64,000 bases of DNA, taken from NCBI GenBank assembly GCA_030704615.1, contig CM060731.1, positions 62,598,756 through 62,662,755 of the forward strand. The letters are read 5' to 3'. The translations under genes were made by a program, and so were the position numbers. This stretch comes from Takakia lepidozioides (taxonomy: Eukaryota > Streptophyta > Takakiopsida > Takakiales > Takakiaceae). Below, in pieces: positions 31,535 through 44,600 of the stretch. Numbering within the stretch: the first letter of the stretch is position 1; each line of letters opens with the position of its first letter. The notes under the pieces were generated by a model. The model worked only from the letters and a program-made list of their open reading frames with translations. It was not told where the DNA came from and did not search any database.

Positions 31535-32257
31535 TGTCGCGGCCCTTTGCCTTGAGGGCAGGGGGTCGGGACACATGAGGGGCTGCCCCTATGGTGGGGG
31601 CAGCGGCAGCGATAGGTATGGGGGGCTGAAGCACCCTTGAGTGCCCAAGGCACTCAAGGAGGCGGAGGCGCTCACTAGGTGGAGCCCCGCACACCGGGTT
31701 GCGGTGGAGGTGGCTCCACAAGGGGTGTGGTAGCTTAGTGGGACTTAGTGGGGGTGGCATAGGACTCACCATGGGGTGGAGACCTCGAGGTGGGAGTCGT
31801 GGGGAGTCTTGGGACTCATCACGGTCCATTGGGGCCGCGGTGAGTGGGCCAAGACTCACCGCGACTCACCACCGGGAGTCGAGGGTTTTCGTGGTGGTTC
31901 GCCATAAAATGGCATGGCTGGTTATGAAACCCCCGCGGACAGCTACAGAAGTATATATAGGGAGTAGTAACCCCGAGAACGGTGCAAGCCCGTTGGTGAC
32001 CAAAAACTAGTGAGTAAGCGAGCGAGCCGGAAAGCGACCAAAGAGTGGGGAGCTGTTCCGGACTGCCATCTACCAAAGGGAATTCTCCTAGTCCCAAATA
32101 GGTGGAGGGTTTAGAGGGAAGCGGAAGGGGACCGTTATGTCCCGGTGAGCAGCCGAAACTCCAAGTTGGCCCGGCGGCCAGGTTGGGAGTCAGGCGCGCG
32201 CATCAAAGCGAGTAACTATGACTTGAAGGGGAGTTTACCGAACTGAGGTGTGCGACA
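31535..32257 (+). repeat. 3' LTR of chromovirus
   Basis: Full-length match to 11718-12436 with about two substitutions and three short indels, all three in G/C-rich runs. It ends TGCGACA and is followed by the TACAT duplication. Confidence 0.95.
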
Positions 32258-34300
32258 TACATGTCCACGAGGGCATTGTCCAAAATCACATCAGGTATAA
32301 TTCCAGCTTTGACAATGAAACCATGGACCTCTTCCTTTTTCCAGAGCTGGCAGGCTTGCCCTTGATGCTCCCACATTTGGCATACATGTCCACAAGGGCA
32401 TTGTCCAGAATCACAATCAGGTACAATTCCAGCTTTGACAATGAAACCATGGACCTGATCAGAACCTTTTCCAGAGCTGGCAGGCTTGCCCTTGATGCTC
32501 CCACGTTTGGCATACATGTCCACGAGGGCATTATCCAGAATCACAATCACGTACAATGCAAGCTTAGACAATGAAACCATAGACCTGATCTTCCCTTTCC
32601 CAGAGCTGGCAGGCTTGCCCTTCATGCTCCCACATTTGGCATACATGTCCACAAGGGCATTGTCCATAATCACAATCAAGTACAATTCCAGCTTAGACAA
32701 TGAAACCACGGACCTGATCTTCCCTTTTCCAGAGCTGGCAGGCTTGCCCTTGATGCTCCCACATTTGGTATCCCTAAAGCATGGACCTAATCTTCCCTTT
32801 TCCAGAGCTTCTAGGCTTGCCCTTCATGCTAACACATTTGGCATACATGTCCACGAGGGCATTGTCCACAATCACATCAGGTACAATTCCAGCTTTGACA
32901 ATGAAACCATGGACCCGATCTTCCCTTTTCCAGAGCTGCCAGCTTGCCGTTCATGCTGAACATTTGGCATACATGTCCACGAGGGCATTGTCTCGAATCA
33001 CATCAGGTATAATTCCAGCTTTGACAATGAAACCATGGACCTCTTCCCTTTTCCAGAGCTGCCAGGCTTGCCCTTGATGATCCCACATTTGGCATACTTG
33101 TCCACGAGGCATTGTCCACAATCACAATCAGGTACAATTCCAGCTTTGACAATGAAACCATGGACCTGATCAGAACCTTTTCCAGAGCTGGCAGGCTTGC
33201 CCTTGATGCTCCCACATTGGCATACATATCCACGAGGGCATTGTTCAAAATCACATCAGGTACAATTCCAGCTTAGACAATGAAACCATGGACCTGATCT
33301 TCCCTTTTCCAGAGCTGCCAGGCTTGCCCTTCATGCTAACACATTTGGCATACATGTCCAGGGGCATTGTCCAGAATCACAATCAGGTACAATGCAAGCT
33401 TTGACAATGAAACCATGGACCCGATCTTCCCTTTTCCAGAGCTGGCAGGCTTGCCCTTGATGCTCCCACATTTGGCATACATGTCCACAGGGCATTGTTC
33501 AGAATCACGTCAATACAATTCCAGCTTTGACAATGAAACCATGGACCTCTTCCCTTTTCTAGAGCTGCCAGCTTGCACACGCACTGCAAACGCACACAAA
33601 TGTGTTGTGGTCGGGCTTCATCCCTTCCCCCATCATTTTCATGATAGGTCTCCAAAGGCTCCATCCCACTTCACTGCTGCGCACATCCTGCAAGCATCGC
33701 GCTCCACGACACCACATCTTGTTCAGCCATAGTGTTGAACACTCCCTCCGCATCCTCAATGCTCTCACATATATTTGGCATACATGTCCACGAGGGCATT
33801 GTTCAGAATCGCATCTGTTACAATTCCAGCTTTGGTGATGCAACCATGCACCACTTTGCCCTTTTGCAGGGCTGCCAGACTTGCACACGCACTGCAAACG
33901 CACAATCTTGTTCAGCCATAATGTTGAACACTCCTTTCGCATCCTCAATGCTCCCACATTTGGCATACATGTGTCCACCAGCAGTCATGTTCAGGATGAC
34001 ATCTGGTACAATTGCAAATTGTCACGATGGATCTCTTTGCCCTTTTCCAGGGCTGCCAGGCTCCCACACTCACTGCCAACACACACAAATGTTATGTGGT
34101 CGGGCTTCACCCTTCCCCCATCATTTGCTCATAGGTCTCCAAAGCCTCCATCCCATGCCCCTGCAAGCATCGCACTCCACGACACCACATCTCGTTTAGC
34201 CATAGTGTTGAACATTCCCTTGGCATCCTCAATGCACCACATTTGGCATATATTTCCACCAGGGCAGTGTTCAAAATGACATCTAGTAATCTGCCAGGCA
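32258..34300 (-). repeat. PPR-derived tandem repeat, part 2
   Basis: At least a dozen more units of about 129 bp continue the array at 11376-11717; CATACATGTCC-type sites recur near 32258, 32390, 32510, 32640, 32840, 32970 and onward. Read on the minus strand they repeat LVDMYAKCGSIKGKPASSGKG and SMVSLSKLELYL. At 33560-34300 the units are older and better resemble a real PPR gene, with ALVEIYAKCGALR, METYEQMMGEG-like and PDHNTFVCV pieces. That suggests this end is the ancestral gene fragment and the other units arose by amplification. No unit has an intact frame across its neighbours. Confidence 0.8.
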
Positions 34301-35084
34301 TTCACCTTTTTGCCTGGGTTGTCCCACCATTGACTGGATCAGAAAGTATTCATTCCACACCTTCCCTCATCTCTTACCTGTTTTTGGATACTTTCTTGTT
34401 GTCACATTGGCAGTATCATGTCAAAGTCACTTCAATCTATCAAAGATTCACTCAACCAGCTAACTTGCATAATTCAACATGGAAATTTAGGGCTGATTCT
34501 GATAAGGGGGAAAAACAGGGTGAAATGTGTTGAAGAAGGTGCCCTCATCGCCTGATTTTACCAATTGTGCCGCTGCTGCTGCGGCTTCCAGTTGACCATC
34601 TACCCATGCAGGTTTCTTGTAGCTATCCTTCCACAGGAATCATAGGCAATGTTGTGCTTGAAATGTGGCCCTCTTGGATGAATCTGGACCCACACTCTAT
34701 CCCTGCTCCTTCAGCTATCCATGCCTCTCACAAATCATGCATACATCTTTGCCTTGCTGGTAGCAACTGACAATAACAGCCTACATTTGTTCTAGGAAAC
34801 ACCCAACTCAACTTCTCACACTAGTTCCTATGCTCAATTGCATCTGCTACTCTCTATAATCCAACATGCATTCACCTTTTTGCCACAATTGGCCACCATT
34901 GACTAGGGTCAGAAAAGTATGCAGGCCACAACTCCATGACTGTTTAGGGTTCACTGTCACAAATGAAAGTGTGTTTGTCAGAATTTTGCCCACCCCAACA
35001 GCTCAGTCACTCCCACCCATGCAAGGTACCATGCTGTATCAAGTCTAAACCCTGGAAAAATACATGCAATAGCAGAAACCAACT
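34301..35084. other. CACTA non-coding stretch between PPR array and TNP2
   Basis: No supported gene. It is AT-rich and likely the 3' UTR side of TNP2. Two partly similar segments containing CATTCACCTTTTTGCC near 34300 and 34868 form a short direct repeat. Confidence 0.45.
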
Positions 35085-38000
35085 CTAGACCATAGCACAA
35101 CTGGCCTGGTACCTCCCATGTGGAGCTTGCCTCCGCCTTCTACCATTTTGCCTCTGCCTTGCAAGTGCATTCAAGTTGGCAATGGCCAATTCATCTGCCT
35201 CACTCAAAGGAACACAAACAGCAAGCTCAGTCATGATGTTATGAGGAATTTCAGGAGGCACCATGCCTACATAAGTGTCTCCCTCACCCAGTGCCACTTC
35301 TGTAATATCGTGAACCACTCGTCGGGATCGAGGGTCCTTGTGAAGGACCACCTTCCAGTTCCCTCGTGAACTTTTTTCATCCGAGAAAAAAACTTGCTCC
35401 ACCTGACTAGGGAATGTCCAGGGCTGCTCCATCCGAGGTAACATGCGACTGAAGTCAACCAAGAGAAAGCCATAATCATCTCGTTTCATGGTGGCATTCC
35501 GGCCCACCATGTGTGACCTCACCCATCTACACAAGAACAGAATTGGGTGAAGAATTCCGTAATCCAGTTGAATTATTTCTGTTACAACACCCACATATTC
35601 CAATTGGGATAACACTCGTTTGGACATACCTGCTCTGTTTTCGCTTTCCTGATGGAATACTTGAGCAACTCCAGAATCAAATGTCACCCTGTCTGTGGCG
35701 CCAGTCCCATCACGTATTGCTCGAAAGTGATTGCCGTAAGCATACATGGACTTGAAGCCCAAGGACTGTACTGCTGGTGGTATACATAAATGGCATATGT
35801 CCAAATCATAGGACTCACCTGAACTCACCTTGCGTTGGACAGCACCTTCAATCCATTCATGGAATGGAGCCAGTAAGCGCATATCTGTTGGGTATGGAAT
35901 TTCTCCATTGTGGTGGTCTTGGTCTTGTCCACAAAGGAATGCTGTTCTGAACTCAGTGCGGGATGCTTCTATGAGTGCCATCTCCTCTTCATAGGCCCTG
36001 TCCAAATGAGAATTGCAAATTAGGATTACAGCTTATACCATTGGCAGAAATGAAACACACAGGATATGATAAGCAACATACTTACTCAAGGAATGGTTTC
36101 ATGCAATCTGTGTTGTGCAAAATATACTCGTGTGCACTGTCTCGTTCTTGAATGGTGAGGACTCGTACACTTCCCAATCCTTGAACCACCTCCCCACTAA
36201 CTGAGTCTTCTTCATTGGAGTCCCACACCCTTCGGCTTGTAGCATGAAATTCAGCCATATACTCAGTTAGAAACCCTAGGGCCTCATCCAAAGCATACCC
36301 TTCCGCCATGCTCCCTTCAGGTCGGCTCATATTCCTTACATAGCCTTTTAATGTCTTCATATACCGTTCCATAGGATACATCCAACGGCTAGACACGGGA
36401 CCACACACCTCCAATTCGTCACAAGGTGTACAAGCAAGTGAGTCATGATATCAAAAAATGACGGAGGGAATTCTTTCTCCAGCAGACACATAGTGATTGC
36501 AACATCTTCTTTTAAGGCCGGTAGCTCAGTTGGATTAATGATCTTTGCACACACTTTTCGGAAGACTCGAGAAAGCCTCATAATTGCCATCCGTGGACCC
36601 TTTCCCAATACCCCTCGAATGCAAAGAGGTAAAATCTGCTGCATCATTACATGGTAGTCATGGGTTTTCATTGTAGACAGTTTATTGTCAGCCACATGTT
36701 TCTGGAATGTGGCAGCATAACCTGTGGGGGCCTTTACTGCAGCCAATGTTTCCAAAAACAGCACCTTCTCATCTTCAGTAAGAACATATGGGGCCAAAGG
36801 CTTCACCAACTTGTTCGTGTGAGAGGGATGGGGTCTCAACCACAAGTGTTCACGAATGACATTGAGTTCCATATCCTTCCTAGATGTGGCTGTGTCCTTC
36901 TCCCCAAGAATGGTTCTCAGCACATTCTCACACAATTTTTTTCACAATGCATCACATCCAGTGTGTATCGGATGAGTAAGTCTTTCCAGTATGGCAATTG
37001 GTTCAAAACAGTGACCCGTTTCATGCCATGTTCCTTTGAAGGGTCCTGTTTTCCCCCCTCAGCCCCTCCCATTGCGAGATACAACTCTCTGGTTTTAGCC
37101 CGGTCAAATTGCTCACTTGCAGTGACCACCATAGGAGCTGCTCTATGTTCCACATGTCCATTAAAGTGGGACGAGTTATTCCTATAGGGATGAACAGCAG
37201 GCAAGTATCTCCTATGACCAAGATACAAAACTTTTTTGCATGCCTTCGAGTACCTGGAATCAACATTAGGGCCGCAAGCTGGGCAGGCCTTGTATCCCCC
37301 GTGTGCGCATCCTGCTAGCAACCCATAAGCTGGAAAGTCGTGGATTGACCACATCAAGATGGCCCTCATGCGAAATGACTGTTGCCCCACTAGGCTACTT
37401 CCATCCAATGCCTCCACACCAACTTCCCACAACAATTTTAGCTCATCCACAAGGGGCTGCAGATAAACATCTGCATTGTCATTTCCCACAGATTGTGGTC
37501 CAGGAATCAAATAAAGCCAACATCGTGAAAAATGGCTTAGTACACAGCCAGGGTGGAAGATTATAGTTTACCAACATGACAGGCCAAGTTGACCATTTGT
37601 TTGATTTATCACTGTAAGGATTGACACCATCCCATGCGAGACCCAATCGCAGATTTCTGGGGTCCGCTGCAAACTCAGGCCATTTTGGTCAATGTGGGCC
37701 CAAGCCTTGCTGTCTGCTGGGTGCCTAACCAAGCCATCCAGACTTCGATTCTTAAAGTGCCATGACATTAACTCTGAGATGGATTTGGCTTTATACATTC
37801 GAAGCAGCCTTGGAATGATAGGGAAATGTCGAAGGACCTTACGAGGTACTGGTGTCTTCGTACCCACCACATAACGACGTGCCTGACATTTTGGACAAAC
37901 CTCCAAATTCTGAAGCTCCCTTCTGAACAACACACAGCCTTTCGGACATGCATGTATACTCTCGTAATGAAGCCCGAGTTCCATTATGAGTTGTTTTGCC

Positions 38001-38805
38001 TCATAGTGGGACTTTGGCAGGCAATTGTCTGCTGGCAACAGTTGTCTTCCTAACAATGTAAGGAGTTCATCGACAAAGGTGTTTGACACACCATGGGTTT
38101 GACAAGCATTTAACAGCAGTAAGGTAGCAGACAATCGAGAGGAAGAACTCCCTACATATAAAGCCCTGGATGCCTCGTGCTCAAAACGTAAGGCACTCGC
38201 TGCACCACGATCACCATCGCTCTTCAGTCCACCATCAGTCTGCTCTGGCACTCCATCTGTGTCCCATTGGCCCTGTGTTCCATCTCCCGGTTCCTCATGT
38301 GCATCACCAGTTTGCACCCCATTATCTATAGTTGCGAATGTCTCCCGGAGCATTCTAAGCATGTCAAGATTACGATCCAAGGTATCAGGACCACCTGCAG
38401 GGCTGGTTTCCGTTCTAAACCCCTCATGTTCGTCTCCAGAGTTTTCCTGCTTAGTACATATCAGACGCCACATGTCAATCCACTATAAGATGGGGAGTTT
38501 TTTCATTTGCAATAGTGGAATTTGAAATGTTTCTTATAATTTCAAAGTATGCATCTGCAAAGGGAAGAGAATCCAGAGATATGCACCGGGAGTTCTCGTA
38601 AGTTAGGATCTCGCAAGTTCAAAAGCAGATGACGCTTAGCCCGGCCAATGGTTTGCCAGTTCCCACCATGACAGGCATTGCATGGACATAGAATTTTCCG
38701 AAGACCCAGTCTTCTTGCTCGCGCTTCCTCTAGTTTCCACAATCTGTCATCGTCATGTTCTGCTTGTGTCCGCCTTTGCAATCGATGGGCAGTAGGAGGG
38801 ATCAT
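35085..38805 (-). CDS. tnp2: CACTA TNP2-type transposase
   Basis: A multi-exon minus-strand gene with the standard plant CACTA domain order. The transposase-associated region has ILCPCNACHGGNW (near 38690). The TNP2 catalytic region has HACPKGCVLFRRE, CPKCQARRYV, WHFKNRSLDGLVRHPADSKAW, DVYLQPLVDELKLLW and KACPACGPNVDSRY. A DUF4218-like part follows (PLCIRGVLGKGPRMAIMRL, then PPSFFDIMTHLLVHLV near 36440). The DUF4216-like C-terminus has DYGFLLVDFSR and EQVFFSDE. It excises and integrates the element by recognising its ends. Introns and small frame changes separate the pieces; the exact exon set is not resolved. The first exon begins close to the divergent TNPA-like gene. Confidence 0.88.
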
Positions 38806-38812
38806 CTTGGCG

Positions 38813-41601
38813 ATGAGTGAGACTCGTCAGGAAATGGAGACCCAAATAGAGTGTCCAGAAGTTACACCAGGGCGCAAGCCTACAGCGAGGGAGGTAGAAC
38901 GAGCAAAGCGTCAAGCGGAGAACAAGGCATTCTTCGCACGACTGAAGATCTACGACATTGCAAAGAGGTCCAAACTTCGGTTTTTTTCATATCCCCTACC
39001 TAGCCCTAGCCATGAAACCGCATTAAAAGCTCCAAACCTGCAGAGAGGATATGTTAGGGTTTGCAGCTGCTGACTTTGTCTTTCTTCTTCTTTGCAGCGT
39101 CGAAGAGAGCTTGAGTCGCCCTAAACGCCTCGTTGAGGAAATCCTCAAACACACAGGTCCTCCTCGCCGAAGTCACAGAGTTCAACTCCTGCACTCTGCA
39201 ATGTCACAACGGGAGAAAGAGGTAGAGCAAGAGGAGGAAGCGCAGGTTCAAGCGGAGTCAGACACAGAGGAGGCACGAGAGCAAGAATTGCAGCGAGACC
39301 AAGATTATGCCGCACATGAAGACTTCAATGAGACCAGCTCGGAGTCAGAGATGGAAACGATGAAAGAAGCCCCAACAAAGACAAAGCGCGCAAAGCACCC
39401 TGCAAACTCCCCAACCCATCAGCAGGTTTGCGATCTGCACCAAAGTTCTGTCTCCATGTGCATATGAAAAGGCAGTGAGGGTAAGAAACAATTGCAGCAA
39501 GGTTGTTGGGCATGAGTCTTGCATATGAATTTGGGTGGGAAAAGGCTCACTGGAATGTCAACTCCAGTTGCCTGCTTTCTGGCTTGGTCTGGATTGTAAT
39601 GAGGCCAACAGTTGTGGGGGTCATACTTCTTCTTCAACAAAGCCAGATAGACACAATGCAGCACTAGAGGCACTTGAAGTCCTTACCCCTAAACCCTCCA
39701 ACATCTCTTTGCCAATTCAACTTGTGGACCATGTGCCTTTGTTTTCAGCAATGTGAGTGTTGGTACTCTTATGGTATGCTTGACTCTCCTTCATGATGGT
39801 ATATAAATGTTGCCTCTTTTTCCTTTTTCATCTTGAACCATAAACTGAGAATAGTGGTTTTGACTTGGTGATTGTCTCTCACCAATCCATGGACCAAGAA
39901 GAAGAACAACATGAACGGTAGTGACAAGCCACTTTGTCTAACTTCATTTTCATCAGAGAGAGAGAGATTGTACTCATAAGACGTTGTTTGCCGTAGCCTT
40001 GTGGACATTGACCCCGCGCCCAGTTTGAGCGGGAACAAAAGGGACAGAACCTACCTCTGTCAGGGGCTGACGTTGGTAGTAAGACTTACCTTCATATATA
40101 GAATTAATTCGGGTTTTCCAGATATCCTCTAGAAATCCTTCTTGTATAGATTGACAATGACGCCCTGTCACCAGCGAAAGGGGATCGTTTCAGTCTTCTA
40201 GATCAGGTTAAAGAGGAGAAGTAGGGATTGAATTCTGTCTTGAAGTTGATGGATTGAACCGTCTCTGCCAACGCCTGATTTATGTTGCAACCCGCATGGG
40301 ATCGCCACCGTGCTTGATAAGCTCGTTGACAATACCATCAGGTCCACCAGCTTTATATCCATTTAAATGTTCAATTGCTTCCACAATCTCAGAAGGACTA
40401 ATGGGAGCGTTATAAGCCATTGAAATATACTCCAGTTCATCAGGGCTGTTTTGCATCATAGGAACAGTTTTTCCAACTGTGTCCCTCCATTCAGTAGAAG
40501 ACCCCTCACTGTTAGACCTAGAAGTTATGCCAAGGATACTGTAGTGAGTTTCAAAGGTTTTGACAATGTCAACCGATGAAGTCACCACTGCACCTTTAGT
40601 AGTCTTCAGCGCTTGTACTTGCTGACCGTTTTTCGGCTTGTACAAATGTTGAAGGGCCAACCAGAATTTCTTGTCATTACCACCATGGTGGTTTGAGTTT
40701 ATTTCACTGTATAACTTGTCCCAGTATAATTTCTTCTGAGACCTAACAAGCTGTTTGATATCTTTACGGAGCTGGTAGTACCTCGCCCACAATTCTCTGT
40801 TGGTTTCCAAATTGCAGCACTCTTTATAGAGGGCTCGTCTCTCAGCTATCTTGAGTTTAATCTCATTGGTCCACCAATTAACAGCTCTACCATAGACAAT
40901 TAGTTTCATCCCAATGATCTTGTCAACCACGGAGGAAACGAAACTCTCCCAAGAGTCCCCTGCTCTTTCGACTTCATTTCTTGCGTTATCAGAGCGAGAC
41001 TGAAGTTCTTGGAGCGATTGGACAAAATGAGGGAGAGCCTCTTGCAAGGGCTGGACATACTCAGCCTTGACCTCCTCATTATGGAGTTTTTCTATGCGCC
41101 ACTTCCGAATCGAATGTTTCACATATCTCTTGGTGTTGGGAAAACACCTTTTGATCTCATTCCAAACCAGGAAATGGTCAGAGGTACCAATATCAGTTCT
41201 GTCGATCAACACATTGGCACACTGGGGAAAACAATTTTTTCCATTATGATATAATCCACAATGGAACGTTCCCCAGTTTGGGATTTCTCACGAGTCCACT
41301 GCACTTGGTCACCTCTTGTCCTGTTATTCAAGGTCAAAAGCTGAAGATCTTCTAGACAGTTAATTAACCGTCTGCCATTAGAATTCAGTTCGTCCTCACC
41401 AAAAGGTCCAATGATATCGTCCTGATGGAGCCCTTTGCCCACCGGGCATTGAAGTCACCCAATAGCACCACCTGACCTTTGGCAAGGAACGAAGCACAGT
41501 CCAGCTTTACATCTTCGAAGGCTTTGTCTGCATCAGCACAAAGCGTCCCCTCTGTGGGCATGTAAACACAACCCACAAAGAGGTCCTTCGTCCTCGAGAC
41601 T

Positions 41602-41640
<39 letters not shown>

Positions 41641-44600
41641 CACTCCTGAGAAGTTGCTTATCATAGCCTTGTGGCCACAGACCTTGCCCGTGCCCAGCAG
41701 AACAAGAGGGAACAGACATGAGGGGCTCACTCCAGTAGTAGGACTTACCGTGTTATAAACATTAGTTCAGGCTTTCCAGATTCCTTTTAGAAAGCCCTTC
41801 ACACAAGCATCAATATGTTGTATGTGGGCTACCAAGCAATGAGACCCCAACAGGGCCACCGCTTTAGACTCAGCCTTGAGATATTGAAAGTTGGTGAACA
41901 GAGGTGCAGGGACTATGTTCTTGATGGTCCTGAAGAGGGTCGCTCTCTGATGAGAATACCCCGGACTTGTATCAGAAAATGGACATTGTCTTCAGGCCAC
42001 CCACACCAGTGAGCATTGACAATCTCCCTTTCCTCTCTGCATCTGTTGTTTATTGTTTCAAAGTAGACTCCCATCCTGAGGTTAAATTTTCAGTCTAGTG
42101 CCAAGGGTAGGTCTGCCCTTCAGATCATCCTCAAAGTCCTCACCCATGTCACAAACTGGAAACGAGTTCAGGGAAGTTTATGCCTAACATTGTTTTGTTC
42201 GGACATTCTTCATGCTTTTGACATGGCCTTAGACACTTCAGCCTCCACGTCAGATTCATCTAGCAGGGTGAGTTCTTCCTTCCTAATATTCAGGTATTTA
42301 TCATAGGGTCGCTGGTATGAGGCATGCGATTCAGCTGACTGTACCATCTGACCTTGAACTCATCATGTTGAGAGCTCAAGGCTGGTACTCCAAACTCGCC
42401 CTGAGCAGCCACGTCAGTTGTTCTACAGCTTCTGGGGTCAGGGGAAAGATATGGAGGATGGTTCACAACCTGCATGCGAACACCAAAGCTTGTGTTGTGG
42501 TCAATAGCGAGAAGTCTAATTTCTTTGACATTGACCAAGGTGTAGCTCAAGGTTGTACCCTCTCCCCGCTGCTCTTCAATGTTTTGTTTATCAGCCCCTT
42601 AAAAATTAGGAAAGCAAGAGATTTGGGTTACAGGTGGGTGATGCCGCCATACCAGCACTTATGAAGAGATCAGGCCTTATCAGGCCTTGGAGTACACATC
42701 TGCCGTGTGGGTTGGCCAACTCCAATCATGCTAAAACTTTAGAATCCATTCAGCTTTTGGTGCTCAAAGAGAGCATGTCAGCGCGTGCACCATAAGATGT
42801 CAAGGAAGGAAACCTTTGTAGAAGGAAGGTGTCGTTCTAGGACAGAGGTTTCCTTAGAGGTTTCTTTCTTTTTTCCTTCCTTGAATAGGCCAGCTCAGGG
42901 ACATGGTTGACACAGCCCCCAGGAAGCCTGCCTCACCTTCATGGAAAACACTTCCAGACTCCAAATCAACCTCAAGATGGGTGCTTATTATCCTACAGAA
43001 CAGCTTGCAAACTGTGGTAAGAAGTGTAATGCTACGGTAGTTCCCAGGCTGTCATCTGTCACCTCAGATTGACACTGACACCCTCTCTCCAGCGAAAGGG
43101 TATCATTTCAGTCTTCCAAATAAGGTCAAAGAGGAGTGCAAGGGCATCTACCATATGATCACACCAGGCTTGACAATCGTATCAGACACACCAACTTTAT
43201 AGCCCTTTAGATGTTCTATTGCTTCAGCAATCTCAGAAGAACTAATGGGCACGTTGTACCCCTTTGTGATGTACTCCAGTTTTTCAGGGTTGTCTTGGAG
43301 TAGACAGTCATTTCCACTGTACCCTTCCATTCTTTAGAAGACTCCTCACTGTTATAGGCAGGTCTGACTGACAGGGTCTTCTTGCATAGGCCTTTGGGCT
43401 TCACTTACCCACTAGGTTTGCCATCCCTAGTAGTATGGTGGTATTGTTTCTCATGTTTATGTTGAGCAATGTGTGCAGAGTTCAGTAAAAAAAAGGAAGG
43501 GAATTGCAGGGAAGGATGCGAACGAGCATAAGTCTCTTACTCCAGCAAAGTGTGCACCAACTATTGCGCCAACTGCTGTGATGAGTGGCGCGGTTGTTCC
43601 AACTTACGAAAAACCAGCCCCGCCCACTCCACAGACTGACGTTCCAGCTCCCTTGTATCCACCAGTATCGGCTCCTCCCTCGTATCCGCTTATGTACCCG
43701 CAGTATCCTGCCATGTCAGGGTATAATCTGCATGGGCACATGCCGTATCCTCACTATCAACCTCCAAACAATGATCCTCAGATTCTTTTGCTCCACCTGC
43801 AGGCGCTCCAATGCATGATCCTAGTCAAGGTGGGTATTCCATTTACCACCATTATGGAATGCATCCCCATAGTATGTATCCTCCTCGGCCTATGTACAAC
43901 CAACCTACTTCCTCCCTCTATCCTACCAGCCCTGCAAGACCACACCAGGGGCAGGTCCAGTATGGTGGCCACCAACCTTCAGGATCCAACTACAGTGGAG
44001 TACAACAGCCGGCACCTTCGAGCTTCACTGCACCGCGGCCACCTCTTTATCCAACATCTCCAGGTACACCTAATACCCTGAAAGGGAAAGGCATTCTGAA
44101 ACAGACCGAGGATGCATTTGCTCCGCATCATCCTGTGGGGTGGGAGACAACAGTCCAGCCCCAACAGAGTGAAGGTGGTAACATGCAAGGTACTGCTGAA
44201 ACCTTGCAGGATTCCAGCCTTACTCCTGGGGGGACATCAGGTGTGACTCCTATAGAACGCAAAAATGCTTTAAGGAGGGAAAGAAGGGCACTTGCAAAAG
44301 ATCTGAGAGACCAGGCTGCTCAGAATGTGGCTGTAGGGAGGAGGAAATTTTTCATTTCTTGTGATGAACTTGGAAACCCTGAAGGTCCTGCTCGGAACCA
44401 GTGGATGACAGCTCTGCGAGGGCAGTGTCAACGTTTGTTGGACTGGTCATTGTATGCTCAGGATCAACCATTACACTTAATTGAAAAGATCATGGAGATC
44501 TTGGCTTCAGATTGGGAATACGGACCTCCTGGTCTTAACATAAAGGCTATTACAAAAACAATTTGCGGGCAGCTCAAGTACCAACGAAATAAGCTGTTCA

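Larger units (their letters stand above)
11718..32257 (+). mobile_element. Ty3/gypsy chromovirus, complete, split by DNA transposon copy 2
   Basis: Bounded by LTRs 11718-12436 and 31535-32257 and by the duplication TACAT (11713-11717 and 32258-32262). The order is LTR, tRNA primer site, gag, protease, reverse transcriptase, RNase H, integrase, chromodomain, LTR. Removing the 13.6-kb DNA transposon leaves a typical element of about 6.9 kb. The LTRs differ by only about two substitutions and three small indels, so this insertion is recent. Several single-base frameshifts nevertheless break the coding region. Confidence 0.93.

Noticed and set aside
32203-32709. Minus-strand PPR-like frame as a functional PPR protein
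   Set aside because: Unit length is 129 bp, frames break between units, there is no start or targeting peptide, and the array is interrupted by a retrotransposon.
36500-36575. Possible tRNA-like segment (GGCCGGTAGCTCAGTTGGATTAA)
   Set aside because: It has an A-box-like GGTAGCTCAGTTGG, but it lies within TNP2 coding sequence (PTELPA codons on the minus strand) and lacks a matching acceptor stem and T-loop.
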